64,000 bases of DNA. Origin: Microbacterium faecale. Lineage in GTDB: Bacteria > Actinomycetota > Actinomycetes > Actinomycetales > Microbacteriaceae. Positions 1 through 7,050 of this stretch are shown piece after piece (within the stretch, counting starts at the first letter, position 1; each line of letters starts with the position of its first letter). The notes beneath the pieces were generated by a model. It was not told the origin of the DNA, ran no database searches, and saw nothing but the letters and a program-made list of their open reading frames with translations. The translations under genes were made by a program, and so were the position numbers. Location: the NCBI RefSeq assembly GCF_014640975.1, contig NZ_BMHO01000001.1, positions 568,166 to 632,165 of the forward strand, written 5' to 3'.

Positions 1-2
1 CG

Positions 3-77
3 AACATCCTGCAGAAGACCGGATCGCGTGACCGCGTCGCCGCCGTGGTCTGGGCGTACCGCAACGCCATGGCGTAG
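3..77 (+). CDS. LuxR-type response regulator, C-terminal fragment (5' end outside window)
   Basis: Only the last 24 residues are in the window. They read NILQKTGSRDRVAAVVWAYR and then four more residues to a TAG stop. This matches the recognition helix and end of a LuxR/NarL DNA-binding domain, where the usual pattern is a V-x-N-I-L-x-K-T/L-G-x-R-D-R-x-x-A-V-V-x-A-Y run. It is probably the output domain of a two-component response regulator. The receiver domain and any partner kinase lie upstream of position 1 and cannot be judged. Confidence 0.8.
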   Translation, partial: NILQKTGSRDRVAAVVWAYRNAMA

Positions 78-104
78 GCGCCGCCTCCGCCCGCGAGCGC
101 GCGG

Positions 105-944
105 TCAGCCGAAGATCATCGGGAGATCATCCTCGTCGTCGTCCAGGCGGAGTTCGACGACGACCGGCACGTGGTCGCTCGGGCCCTCGCCCTTGCGCTC
201 ATCGCGCTCGATCGAGGCGTTGTCGACGGCGTCCGCGAACGCGGCCGATCCGAGGATGAAGTCGATCCGCAGCCCCTCGTCGCGCGGGAAGCGCAACTGC
301 TTGTAGTCCCAGTAGGTGTATCCGGTGGGGATCCGCGGCCTCACGACGTCGGTGACGCCCGCGTCCACGAGCGCCTGGAACGCGTCGCGTTCGGCGGGGG
401 AGACGTGCGTCGAGACGCCCTCCACGATCGTCGGATCGCCGTTGTCAGCGTCGGTCGGTGCGATGTTGAAGTCGCCCGTGAGAGCGAGCGGCAACTCCGG
501 ATCCGCGGCGAGGGTGGTCGTGACGTACTCTCGCAGCGCGTCGAGGAACGCGAGCTTGTACGTGTAGTGCGGGTCGTCGAGCGAGCGCCCGTTGGGAACG
601 TAAAGGCTCCACAAGCGCACCCCCTCGACGAGCGCGGAGATCGCGCGCGCCTCGAGCGGGGCGTCGTCGCCTTCATACCCCTTCTGGAATCCAGGCATGC
701 CGGGGAAGGAATGCTCGACGTCCTCGAGTGGGAGCCTGCTGGCGATCGCGACGCCGTTCCACTGGTTCAGCCCGTGCGCCTCGACCGTGAAGCCGGCCTC
801 CTCGAAGGGGGCGTAGGGGAACTGCTCGGGCTTGCACTTGATCTCCTGCATGAGGAGCACATCGATGCCGGCACGCTCCGCAAACGCGACGACGCGTTCG
901 ACGCGGGCGCGGACGGAGTTGACGTTCCAGGTGGCGATCCGCAT
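105..944 (-). CDS. xthA: Exodeoxyribonuclease III (AP endonuclease, EEP family)
   Basis: This 279-residue protein has the normal length for the family and belongs to the endonuclease/exonuclease/phosphatase fold. It starts MRIATWNVNSVRAR, giving the first metal-site Asn. It contains MQEIKC with the metal-binding Glu near residue 34, GDFNIAPTD with the catalytic Asp and Asn near residue 158, and a C-terminal SDHVPVVVEL with the catalytic Asp-His. It should cut abasic sites and trim 3' ends in base excision repair in the cytoplasm. It is followed 9 bp upstream, on the same strand, by a small conserved hypothetical gene, so the two may be cotranscribed. Confidence 0.93.
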   Translation of the reverse strand: MRIATWNVNSVRARVERVVAFAERAGIDVLLMQEIKCKPEQFPYAPFEEAGFTVEAHGLNQWNGVAIASRLPLEDVEHSFPGMPGFQKGYEGDDAPLEARAISALVEGVRLWSLYVPNGRSLDDPHYTYKLAFLDALREYVTTTLAADPELPLALTGDFNIAPTDADNGDPTIVEGVSTHVSPAERDAFQALVDAGVTDVVRPRIPTGYTYWDYKQLRFPRDEGLRIDFILGSAAFADAVDNASIERDERKGEGPSDHVPVVVELRLDDDEDDLPMIFG

Positions 945-953
945 GCCCTGAGC

Positions 954-1223
954 CTATCGGCGCGGGTCGCCGCCCCACTTCAGGTTGTCGAAGAGATCCT
1001 CGACCGCCTGCTTGTCATAGGCCTCGGCACGCGGCGCCGTGGGGAAGTCGAACTTCTTGACCAGGTCTGCGAACTGGCGGTTCGAGCGCAGCCGGTCGAC
1101 GATCTTGTCGGTGACCTCGTCGACGGCCCGTCGCGAGTAGCCCTCGCCGGCGAAGAGGCCCGGCTTCTTCAGGGGGTGGGACGCGAGCCAGTCTTCGAGC
1201 GGTTCCAACGCCTTCTTCGCCAT
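954..1223 (-). CDS. Small conserved hypothetical protein (89 aa)
   Basis: I do not recognise this 89-residue protein. It is charged, soluble and helical in character, begins MAKKALEPLEDWLASHPLKK and ends NLKWGGDPRR. No signal peptide, membrane segment or cysteine is present. Its coding character, with GC-rich third positions and a clean start, is like that of its neighbours. It lies just upstream of xthA on the same strand and diverges from pyrE, with a 66-bp shared intergenic region. It is probably a lineage-specific actinobacterial protein, and its function cannot be inferred from sequence alone. Confidence 0.7.
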   Translation of the reverse strand: MAKKALEPLEDWLASHPLKKPGLFAGEGYSRRAVDEVTDKIVDRLRSNRQFADLVKKFDFPTAPRAEAYDKQAVEDLFDNLKWGGDPRR

Positions 1224-1289
1224 GTGCTCAGCCTATAGGGGCCATCGCCCGGCCCCGGCGCGCGAGATCCGCCGCCTTAGACTGGGGCC

Positions 1290-1868
1290 ATGGCGACCGC
1301 ATCCACTCCCGCGCTCGAGTCCGACCGACAGCGCCTCATCGCGCTGATCACCGAAGAGGCCGTCTTCCACGGCGACTTCACGCTCTCGAGCGGCAAGCAG
1401 GCGACGTACTACGTCGACATGCGCAAGCTCACGCTCGACCACCGGGCGGCGCCGGCGATCGGGCGCATCATGAACGATCTCATCGCCGACATCGACGGCA
1501 TTATCGCGGTGGGCGGGCTCACGCTGGGGGCGGATCCGATCGCCAACTCTGTGATGCATGCGACGGCCGACTCGGCGCGCCCGCTCGATGCGTTCGTCGT
1601 GCGCAAGGAACCCAAGGACCATGGGCGGGGCCGCCAGATCGAGGGGGCGGAGGTCGCGGGCAAGCGCGTCGTCGTGCTCGAAGACACCTCGACCACCGGC
1701 CAGTCGGCCCTGAAGGCGGTCGAGGCGCTGCGGAAGGCTGGAGCGGAGGTCGCGGCGGTCGCGGTCATCGTCGACCGTGCGACGGGTGCTCAGGCTGCGA
1801 TCGAGGCCGAGGGCCTCGAGTGGCGCGCCGCGATCGACCTGAACGACCTCGGGCTCGAGCCGCAGTAG
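1290..1868 (+). CDS. pyrE: Orotate phosphoribosyltransferase
   Basis: The 192-residue protein joins orotate to PRPP to form orotidine 5'-phosphate, the penultimate step of de novo UMP synthesis. The PRPP-binding signature is visible as VVLEDTSTTGQSALKAVEAL near residues 128-147, with the paired acidic residues here being Glu-Asp. SSGKQATYYVDMRKL near residues 32-46 and a mid-protein GGLTLGADPIA are typical of PyrE. The length matches the actinobacterial short form. It stands alone rather than with other pyr genes. The ATG start is the first in the frame after a short divergent spacer. Confidence 0.92.
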   Translation: MATASTPALESDRQRLIALITEEAVFHGDFTLSSGKQATYYVDMRKLTLDHRAAPAIGRIMNDLIADIDGIIAVGGLTLGADPIANSVMHATADSARPLDAFVVRKEPKDHGRGRQIEGAEVAGKRVVVLEDTSTTGQSALKAVEALRKAGAEVAAVAVIVDRATGAQAAIEAEGLEWRAAIDLNDLGLEPQ

Positions 1869-1909
1869 CCGCCCGACCGCGGGCCCGCGACCGCCGGTAC
1901 TCTGGCGGC

Positions 1910-2824
1910 ATGACTCGCGTTGCGCTCGCTGTCGACCTCGGCGGCACCAAGATCGAGGCCGGGCTCGTCGACGAGCGCGGGGGAGTGCTCGCCGCGAGTC
2001 GGAACCGCGCCCCGACGGGCCGGCAGGTCACGCCCGACGGCCTGCGGGCGGCGGTCTCGAGCGTCGTGGGGCGGGCGATCGAGCAACTGCCGCACGGCAC
2101 CGAGCTGGTCGGCGCCGGCGTCGGATCCGCGGGACCCGTCGATCTCGTCCGCGGCACAATCCACCCCGTCAACATGCCTCAGGTCGCGGGCTTTCCGCTC
2201 GCGGACGCCGTGCGCGATGCCGTTGTGGTGGACGCGGGCGTGGTCGACGCCCAGGTGACGCTGCGTCACGACGGCGGGGCGCTCGCCCTGGCCGAATCGT
2301 GGCTCGGTGCCACCGCGGGATCCCGTGCCTCGCTGTCGATCGTCGTATCCACCGGCATCGGCGGCGGCATCGTCATCGACGGTCGCCCGATCGGCGGATC
2401 CTCGGGCAACGCCGGCCACCTCGGCCAGACGCACGTGCCCACCGACGGCGGCGAGTTCACCCTCGAGGAGGTCGCCTCGGGGCCGGCGAGCGTGCAGTGG
2501 GCGCAGCTGCACGGCTGGCGCGGATCCACGGGGGAGCAGCTCGCTGAGGACGCGCGTCGCGGCGACCGCGCGGCGCGCGGTGCCATCGAGCGTTCGGCGT
2601 ACGCGGTGGGGCGGGCGCTCGCCGACGCGACCACGCTGCTGGACCTCGATGTGATCGCGATCTCCGGTGGATTCTCGTTTGTCGCCGACGACTACGTCGA
2701 GCTCGTCTCCGCCACGCTCGCCGACTGGGCAGACCTGCCGTATGCACGGGCGACGCGCGTGGTCCGCAGCGGCCTCGGATCCGACGGCCCGCTCGTCGGA
2801 GCGGCTGCGCTGGCGTTCTTCTGA
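1910..2824 (+). CDS. ROK family protein (sugar kinase-like), lacking the zinc motif
   Basis: This is a 304-residue ROK (repressor/ORF/kinase) protein without an N-terminal helix-turn-helix, so it is more likely an enzyme than a repressor. The phosphate-binding loop is DLGGTKIEAGLVD near residues 8-20. A second nucleotide-binding segment, STGIGGGIVIDG, lies near residue 145. The usual Cys-x-Cys-Gly-x-x-Gly-Cys zinc site after the G-N-x-G-H motif is replaced by a cysteine-free stretch (PTDGGEFTLEEV). Some actinobacterial ROK proteins share this feature, so substrate choice is uncertain. The ATG at 1910 fits where family members begin, because the longer open frame upstream is low-complexity arginine-rich sequence. 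Confidence 0.85.
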   Translation: MTRVALAVDLGGTKIEAGLVDERGGVLAASRNRAPTGRQVTPDGLRAAVSSVVGRAIEQLPHGTELVGAGVGSAGPVDLVRGTIHPVNMPQVAGFPLADAVRDAVVVDAGVVDAQVTLRHDGGALALAESWLGATAGSRASLSIVVSTGIGGGIVIDGRPIGGSSGNAGHLGQTHVPTDGGEFTLEEVASGPASVQWAQLHGWRGSTGEQLAEDARRGDRAARGAIERSAYAVGRALADATTLLDLDVIAISGGFSFVADDYVELVSATLADWADLPYARATRVVRSGLGSDGPLVGAAALAFF

Positions 2825-2875
2825 TCCCGGGCGCCGTTGCGGCACACGGGTCAGCGTCGCACGCTAGACGGTATG

Positions 2876-3133
2876 TGAACCGTCCGGGATTCTCTGCCGC
2901 TTCTATGCGGGGAGAACTCTCGGGTGAGAGCTTCCTAGTAGGCGGCTTCGTGTTCGGCACCAACTCGTCCCTGACGCGCGATGGCCGCGACCGCCTGCGC
3001 GTTCGAGGGGTACTCGGCGCGGTGCTCGAGCACAAGCCTGACGGCTCGCTCACGCACCTGCGGATCAATCTTCTTCGGCATGACGCCATCCTTTCGACTC
3101 GAAAGGATGCGGCATCAAGCCCGGGACAGTTCA
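2876..3133 (-). mobile_element. Internally deleted IS3-type insertion sequence remnant
   Basis: The segment is bounded by imperfect terminal inverted repeats. Read inward, one end is TGAACCGTCCGGGATTC (from 2876) and the other, on the minus strand from 3133, is TGAACTGTCCCGGGCTTG. Both begin TGAAC-GTCC and end in the TG...CA dinucleotides common in IS3 ends. Between them only the first part of orfA survives, and no orfB is present. At 258 bp it is MITE-like in size. I see no convincing target-site duplication. It is an old relic rather than an active element. Confidence 0.7.
2935..3081 (-). pseudogene. IS3-family transposase OrfA remnant
   Basis: Translation from the ATG at 3081 gives MPKKIDPQVRERAVRLVLEH and then a run rich in the usual OrfA helix-turn-helix residues up to AVAAIARQ. 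It then decays and stops after 48 residues. The opening is a classic IS3/IS150-group OrfA start, in which MPKKxDPQxRERAVRLV is common. A complete OrfA is about 100 residues and is followed by a frameshifted OrfB integrase. Both the rest of OrfA and all of OrfB are missing, so this is non-functional. Confidence 0.8.
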
Positions 3134-3275
3134 TCACGCCGCCCGCGCCCGGATTACGCCGACGCGGGGGTGTACCCGGTGGCGATCTCGCGCCAGTTCG
3201 CCATCAGCCGGAACGCCTGTGCCGTGTCCTCCGGGCACTCGGCCAAGAATTGATCGGCGTCCGTCTGGCCCCCTG

Positions 3276-3896
3276 GTGCGAGACGGCGCACGCACGTACG
3301 GTGAGAGTCAATCTGACGACGGAGGCGAGGAGGCAAGGCGTGCGAAGACGTTAGGTGTGCTGTTCGCGGTAGCGGCAGGGAGCGTTATCGGTTCGGCGGA
3401 GGCGGGCGCCGCGGCGTCGGCAGACTCGCACGACACATGGGATCCGAGTATCTCCGTCGCCGGTGAAGCTGTTGAGAAATACAGCGAGCCGACGTACGTA
3501 ACCCTCGACGAGCAGACGTATGGGCCGACCGAGGGCGTATCGGTTATCGCTGACGAGGTCGACTTGTCCCCAGCACCAGATTCCGGATACGGAGCGAATG
3601 CCTATTGGGGCTCAAGTTACGCATATAGCACTCATCCGTCATGGGCACATTACGTCGGGTGGGCAAAGGCTGCAGCCAACGTGTATGGGGGTGAACGGAT
3701 CATCGGCGTGTGTTTCACCCACTCGCGCGGTGGAACGTACGTTGTGGATTGGACGTGTTCGAATGCGCAACACCTGACAAACGGCTGGGCTGCGGGGCAT
3801 GAGGTGAGCAAACTGGTCCTGGACTCGCCTGACCCGAACGCGCCTACTACGAAGTTTCACATGCGCACGACCAGGATCGATCCTGATATCTGGTAG
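3276..3896 (+). CDS. Secreted protein of unknown function; start uncertain, possible frameshift
   Basis: The clear part begins with a signal-peptide-like stretch (ARRAKTLGVLFAVAAGSVIG then SAEAGAAASA), followed by about 150 mature residues rich in Tyr, Trp, Gly and Ser. These include GYGANAYWGSSYAYSTHPSW and two cysteines that could form a disulfide. I do not recognise the family. GTG at 3276 is only the first plausible in-frame start and has no ribosome site. A good site (GAGGAGGCAAGGC) lies before GTG at 3340, which reads Met-Arg-Arg-Arg then TAG. One extra base would join that start to the signal peptide, so a frameshift is possible. GC content is clearly lower than in the flanks. A membrane protein gene follows 48 bp downstream. 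Confidence 0.55.
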   Translation: MRDGARTYGESQSDDGGEEARRAKTLGVLFAVAAGSVIGSAEAGAAASADSHDTWDPSISVAGEAVEKYSEPTYVTLDEQTYGPTEGVSVIADEVDLSPAPDSGYGANAYWGSSYAYSTHPSWAHYVGWAKAAANVYGGERIIGVCFTHSRGGTYVVDWTCSNAQHLTNGWAAGHEVSKLVLDSPDPNAPTTKFHMRTTRIDPDIW

Positions 3897-3944
3897 GTCA
3901 TCGTGATGTCAGCCGTGAGTTCACGAATGGGTGACGAGGTCAAC

Positions 3945-4421
3945 ATGTCGGTACGTGCTGGACGCGCCACATCGTTGTGGGTGTCCTGTGTTGCCGCCTG
4001 TGCGGCAATTGCGTTCCTTGCCTTGGAAGCGCTCGTGTTGCCCGAACTCGCACGTACGTTGGCAGCGACGTGGCCCTCGATGTCGTACCTCCGCTGGCCG
4101 TTGTTGATCGCCACGATCGCAACGATGTTGCCACTGCATATCGGATCGGGGATACTCTGCGTCGTCGAATGGCGTGTTTGGCGAGGGATTCGGAGCCGGC
4201 GGACGTCCAGCACGCTCGCAAGTGTCAGTATTCTCAATGCTGCAACAGCAATCTCCGCGCTTGTGCTCCTTATCTGGATAGCGGAGGAGACGCGAGGTCT
4301 CGGCGTACCGCCTGGAATTGGCGGCGCATTCCTTCTTCTCGCTTGCGGTGGGGCCGCGGCCGCGGCCGCGGGTCTGGTCCGGTACGAGCGCGGGCGGGTG
4401 CGGAATTTGAGCGCGGCGTGA
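3945..4421 (+). CDS. Small integral membrane protein, four predicted TM segments
   Basis: This 158-residue hydrophobic protein has four likely membrane helices: near residues 8-30, 45-68, 85-108 and 118-140. It has a short positively charged tail (RYERGRVRNLSAA). I do not recognise a family; a DUF2975-like topology is only a guess. ATG at 3945 is chosen because GACGAGG sits about six bases before it, while the in-frame GTG/ATG at 3903/3906 have no ribosome site. Like the secreted protein gene just upstream it has lower GC than its surroundings, so the two probably arrived together. They could form a secreted product and its membrane partner. Confidence 0.6.
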   Translation: MSVRAGRATSLWVSCVAACAAIAFLALEALVLPELARTLAATWPSMSYLRWPLLIATIATMLPLHIGSGILCVVEWRVWRGIRSRRTSSTLASVSILNAATAISALVLLIWIAEETRGLGVPPGIGGAFLLLACGGAAAAAAGLVRYERGRVRNLSAA

Positions 4422-4509
4422 CGATCAGCGGCGATGGCTCTCATTGTGATCTGCGACGGCTCTGTTAGATGTTATTCCCATGGTGGTTGTGGGCAGCGTG
4501 GGAAGCACG

Positions 4510-4635
4510 CTAGCGGCGCGGCCCGAAGGCATCGTCGTCGTCGCGCCCGTTCTTCATGCGTCGCAGCGCGCGCACGGCCATCACGATCACGGCGACGCAC
4601 GTGAGGCCCATCACGATGAGGAACAGCTCCGGCAT
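4510..4635 (-). CDS. Small single-pass membrane protein (41 aa)
   Basis: The 41-residue product starts MPELFLIVMGLTCVAVIVMA, giving one membrane helix, and continues with a basic then acidic tail (VRALRRMKNGRDDDDAFGPR then R). The pattern of short periplasmic N-terminus, one helix, then Arg-rich and Asp-rich cytoplasmic tail resembles small actinobacterial membrane proteins of unknown role. It is divergent from the SDR gene at 4699 with a 63-bp gap. The compact hydrophobic-to-charged layout and terminal stop support a real gene, although no function can be given. Confidence 0.6.
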   Translation of the reverse strand: MPELFLIVMGLTCVAVIVMAVRALRRMKNGRDDDDAFGPRR

Positions 4636-4698
4636 CTGCCCAGGATAGGCCCAGCGCGCCTGCACGGCGCGACGGTAAACGAGAATAGGCTCAGAGCC

Positions 4699-5685
4699 GT
4701 GAGCACGAGCGCGGGCGGGGCGTGGGATCCGTCTCATCTGCCGCCCCAGGACGGGCGGACGTACCTGGTCACGGGCGCGAACGCCGGGCTCGGCTACTTC
4801 GCATGCGAGCAGCTCGCGCAGGCGGGCGCCCACGTGATCATGAGCGGCCGCCACCCCAACCGGCTCGCCGCCGCCCACGACGCCCTCGAGGCGCGCATTC
4901 CGAGCGCATCCGTCGAGACGCTTCTGCTCGACGTCGCGAACCCCGGATCCGTGCGTGCCGCGGCCGCGAGCGTGCGGGGAGGCCTGTTCGACCGCACCCG
5001 CCTCGACGGCGTGATCTTCAACGCCGGAATCGTGCACCCGCCTCACGCACGCAAGCTCACGCGCGACGGGCGCGAACTGGTCTTCTCGACCAACGCACTC
5101 GGTCACTTCGTGCTCGGAGCCGAGCTGCTCGTGTCGATGTCGAAGGCCGCCGGATCCAGGTGGCGGCCCCGCATGGTGTGGCTCGGCAGCATGTCGACCC
5201 GCATGGGAGCGTATGACCCGCTGGACGTGCAGCTCGAGAAGTCGTACTCGTCGTGGAAGGCGTACGTGCAGTCGAAGGTCGCCGTGCAGGCGCTCGGCTT
5301 CGAAGCTGACGCACGGCTACGTGACGCGGAGGTGCCGGTCGACTCGGTCGTGGCGCACCCCGGGTATTCGATCGGCGGCCGCACCCCGCGCGTGACGGGG
5401 GTCAACGAGCCGAGCAGGTGGAAGCGGATCCGTGACGGCGTGCAGGCGCCGATCGCGCAGAGCAAGCAGTCGGGTGCGGAGACGATCGTGCGCGCGCTGA
5501 TCGACCCGACGATCCAGGGCGGTGAGTACTGGGGGCCGAAGCACATGATGCGCGGTGCCGCCGTACGCCAGCGTCCGTCGGCGACGTCCCTCGACCCCGA
5601 GGTGCGCGCGCGGGTGTGGGCGACCTGCGAGGAGCTTGCGGGCGTCGAATGGCCGTTCCAGAAGGCCGCGCGCGCGGCTCGGTAG
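4699..5685 (+). CDS. SDR family NAD(P)-dependent oxidoreductase
   Basis: This is a 328-residue classical short-chain dehydrogenase resembling retinol or protochlorophyllide reductase-like members. The cofactor loop TGANAGLG lies near residues 24-31. FNAGI replaces the usual NNAG near residue 110. The catalytic Tyr-x-x-x-Lys is YVQSK near residues 188-192. It is longer than the 250-residue norm because of a C-terminal extension with a final Trp-rich stretch. The substrate is unknown. GTG at 4699 gives the usual short lead before the Rossmann fold. The open frame further upstream overlaps the divergent small membrane gene and is not coding. The mntR gene follows 9 bp later, so the two may be cotranscribed. 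Confidence 0.85.
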   Translation: MSTSAGGAWDPSHLPPQDGRTYLVTGANAGLGYFACEQLAQAGAHVIMSGRHPNRLAAAHDALEARIPSASVETLLLDVANPGSVRAAAASVRGGLFDRTRLDGVIFNAGIVHPPHARKLTRDGRELVFSTNALGHFVLGAELLVSMSKAAGSRWRPRMVWLGSMSTRMGAYDPLDVQLEKSYSSWKAYVQSKVAVQALGFEADARLRDAEVPVDSVVAHPGYSIGGRTPRVTGVNEPSRWKRIRDGVQAPIAQSKQSGAETIVRALIDPTIQGGEYWGPKHMMRGAAVRQRPSATSLDPEVRARVWATCEELAGVEWPFQKAARAAR

Positions 5686-5694
5686 CCTAGATCC

Positions 5695-6330
5695 ATGGCC
5701 ACGAGCCCCGCAGCCGACGATTACCTGAAGACGATCTACGCCCACACCGAGTGGCAGGATCAGCCGATCATGCCGTCCGTGCTCGCGGCGCGACTCGGCG
5801 TGGCGCCGTCGAGCGTCACCGAGATGGTCAAGAAGCTCGCGGCCTCGGGGCTGGTGAATCACGAACCGTATCGCGCGGTGACGCTGACGGCGGATGGCCG
5901 CGAACGCGCGGTCTCGATGACCCGACGCCACCGGCTTATTGAGACATGGCTCGTGCGCGAGTTCGCCTACAGCTGGGACGAGGTGCACGACGAGGCGGAG
6001 GTGCTCGAGCACGCCGTCAGCGATCGGATGCTCGAGAAGATCGACGCGCGACTCGGCCGCCCGACCCACGATCCGCACGGTGACGCGATCCCGAGCCGTG
6101 ACGGGACGATCGAGCGCACGCCGTTCGTACTGCTCGCCGATGCCGCGCCCGGGCATGCCGGGGAGGTGCTGCGCGTCAGCGACCGGGATCCGCTGCTGCT
6201 GCGTGCGATCACCGCGAGCGGCATCGACGTCGGCACGCAACTCGTCGTGCGCGACGGGGGAGTGGAGCTCGCGGGCGCCCCCATCGATCTGCCGGACGGC
6301 GCCGCCGAGGTCGTCTGGCTCTCCGCCTGA
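5695..6330 (+). CDS. mntR: Manganese-responsive DtxR/MntR family repressor
   Basis: This 211-residue regulator has a winged helix (residues 5-65), a dimerisation and metal-binding domain (70-140) and a C-terminal SH3-like domain. Metal ligands align with DtxR as His79, Glu105 and His106. The positions that are Met10 and Cys102 in iron-sensing DtxR are Asp9 and Glu102 here. Asp plus Glu at these places is the manganese-selective MntR signature known from Bacillus MntR. The target is probably mntH at 8381-9613, whose promoter carries a near-perfect palindrome. When Mn is plentiful it should repress mntH. Confidence 0.88.
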   Translation: MATSPAADDYLKTIYAHTEWQDQPIMPSVLAARLGVAPSSVTEMVKKLAASGLVNHEPYRAVTLTADGRERAVSMTRRHRLIETWLVREFAYSWDEVHDEAEVLEHAVSDRMLEKIDARLGRPTHDPHGDAIPSRDGTIERTPFVLLADAAPGHAGEVLRVSDRDPLLLRAITASGIDVGTQLVVRDGGVELAGAPIDLPDGAAEVVWLSA

Positions 6331-6394
6331 CCGCCTGACCGCCTGACCGCCCCTGCCTGATCGTCCTGCGCCTGCTCGCGCGCCCGGCGCTCAT

Positions 6395-6455
6395 GTCCGC
6401 AAGTCTCCGACAAGTCCGCAGCTGTTCGCACCGGACTTGTCGGAGACTTGCGGAC
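6395..6455. repeat. R1 palindromic repeat, copy A (61 bp)
   Basis: Two perfect 24-bp arms (left begins GTCCGCAAGTCTCCGACAAG) flank a 13-base loop. This is copy A of four in the window, all of 24+13+24 design. It sits between mntR and the YciI gene, both on the plus strand. As RNA it would form a very stable hairpin and could stop transcription after mntR, but no run of U follows. Confidence 0.85.
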
Positions 6456-6551
6456 TCAGCAATATTCTGCCGCCGCGCTGTCGATTTCCTTCTTCCCCGT
6501 TCGATGCGTCAGTGAGAGGGTCAGAACGGGCCCACCGGAGAGAGGAACATC

Positions 6552-6971
6552 ATGTCCAAGTTCATGCTCATCATGCGCAACAGTGACGAGGCGATCGCGG
6601 AGTACAAGGAAGTGCCGTTCGAGCAGATCATCGAGGCGATGGGGAAGTTCAACGAGTCGATGATGAAGGCTGGCGTCCTGGCAAGTGGTGAGGGCCTGGC
6701 CGAGGCGGCGGAGGGCGTCGTCGTCGATTATTCCGCCACGCCGCCGGTGGCGACCGACGGACCGTACGGCGAGACCAAGGAGCTGTTCAACGGGTTCTGG
6801 ATCCTCGACGTCCCCACGATCGAGGAGGCCACCGAGTGGGCGAAGCGCGCGCCGCTCGGCCCCGGAAACAAGGTCGAGATCCGTCGCGTCACGGGCCCCG
6901 AGGACTTCCCCGCCGACAACGAGTGGATCGAGAAGGAAGCCGAGTGGCGCGAGCAGCTCGGCGACGCGTGA
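6552..6971 (+). CDS. YciI/DGPF-domain protein, partner of ECF42 sigma factor
   Basis: This 139-residue single-domain protein belongs to the YciI-related (DGPF) family. The eponymous motif is seen as TDGPYGETKELFNGFWILD near residues 66-84. A ribosome site (GGAGAGAGG) lies just before the ATG. Genes of this type typically sit beside ECF42-group sigma factors, as here: the sigma gene follows about 80 bp downstream. The domain is a ferredoxin-like fold, and its biochemical role next to ECF42 factors is not settled. One palindromic R1 repeat precedes it and another follows it. Confidence 0.88.
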   Translation: MSKFMLIMRNSDEAIAEYKEVPFEQIIEAMGKFNESMMKAGVLASGEGLAEAAEGVVVDYSATPPVATDGPYGETKELFNGFWILDVPTIEEATEWAKRAPLGPGNKVEIRRVTGPEDFPADNEWIEKEAEWREQLGDA

Positions 6972-6974
6972 CGA

Positions 6975-7035
6975 GTCCGCAAGTCTCCGACAAGTCCGCT
7001 GCGATTCCCGCCGGACTTGTCGGAGACTTGCGGAC
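6975..7035. repeat. R1 palindromic repeat, copy B (61 bp)
   Basis: It has the same 24-bp arms as copy A with a different 13-base loop (CTGCGATTCCCGC). The symmetry extends one more base pair on each side (6974/7036). It lies only 4 bp after the YciI stop and 15 bp before the sigma factor start, so it could lower sigma expression relative to YciI by partial termination or by mRNA structure. Confidence 0.85.
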
Positions 7036-7050
7036 TTGGGAGCGTGAACG

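Noticed and set aside
3154..3336. A 60-codon minus-strand frame ending LMANWREIATGYTPASA
   Set aside because: It looks somewhat protein-like at its end, but has no ribosome site or known domain and lies between the IS remnant and a gene on the other strand; it could be a decayed fragment, but I cannot support it as a gene.
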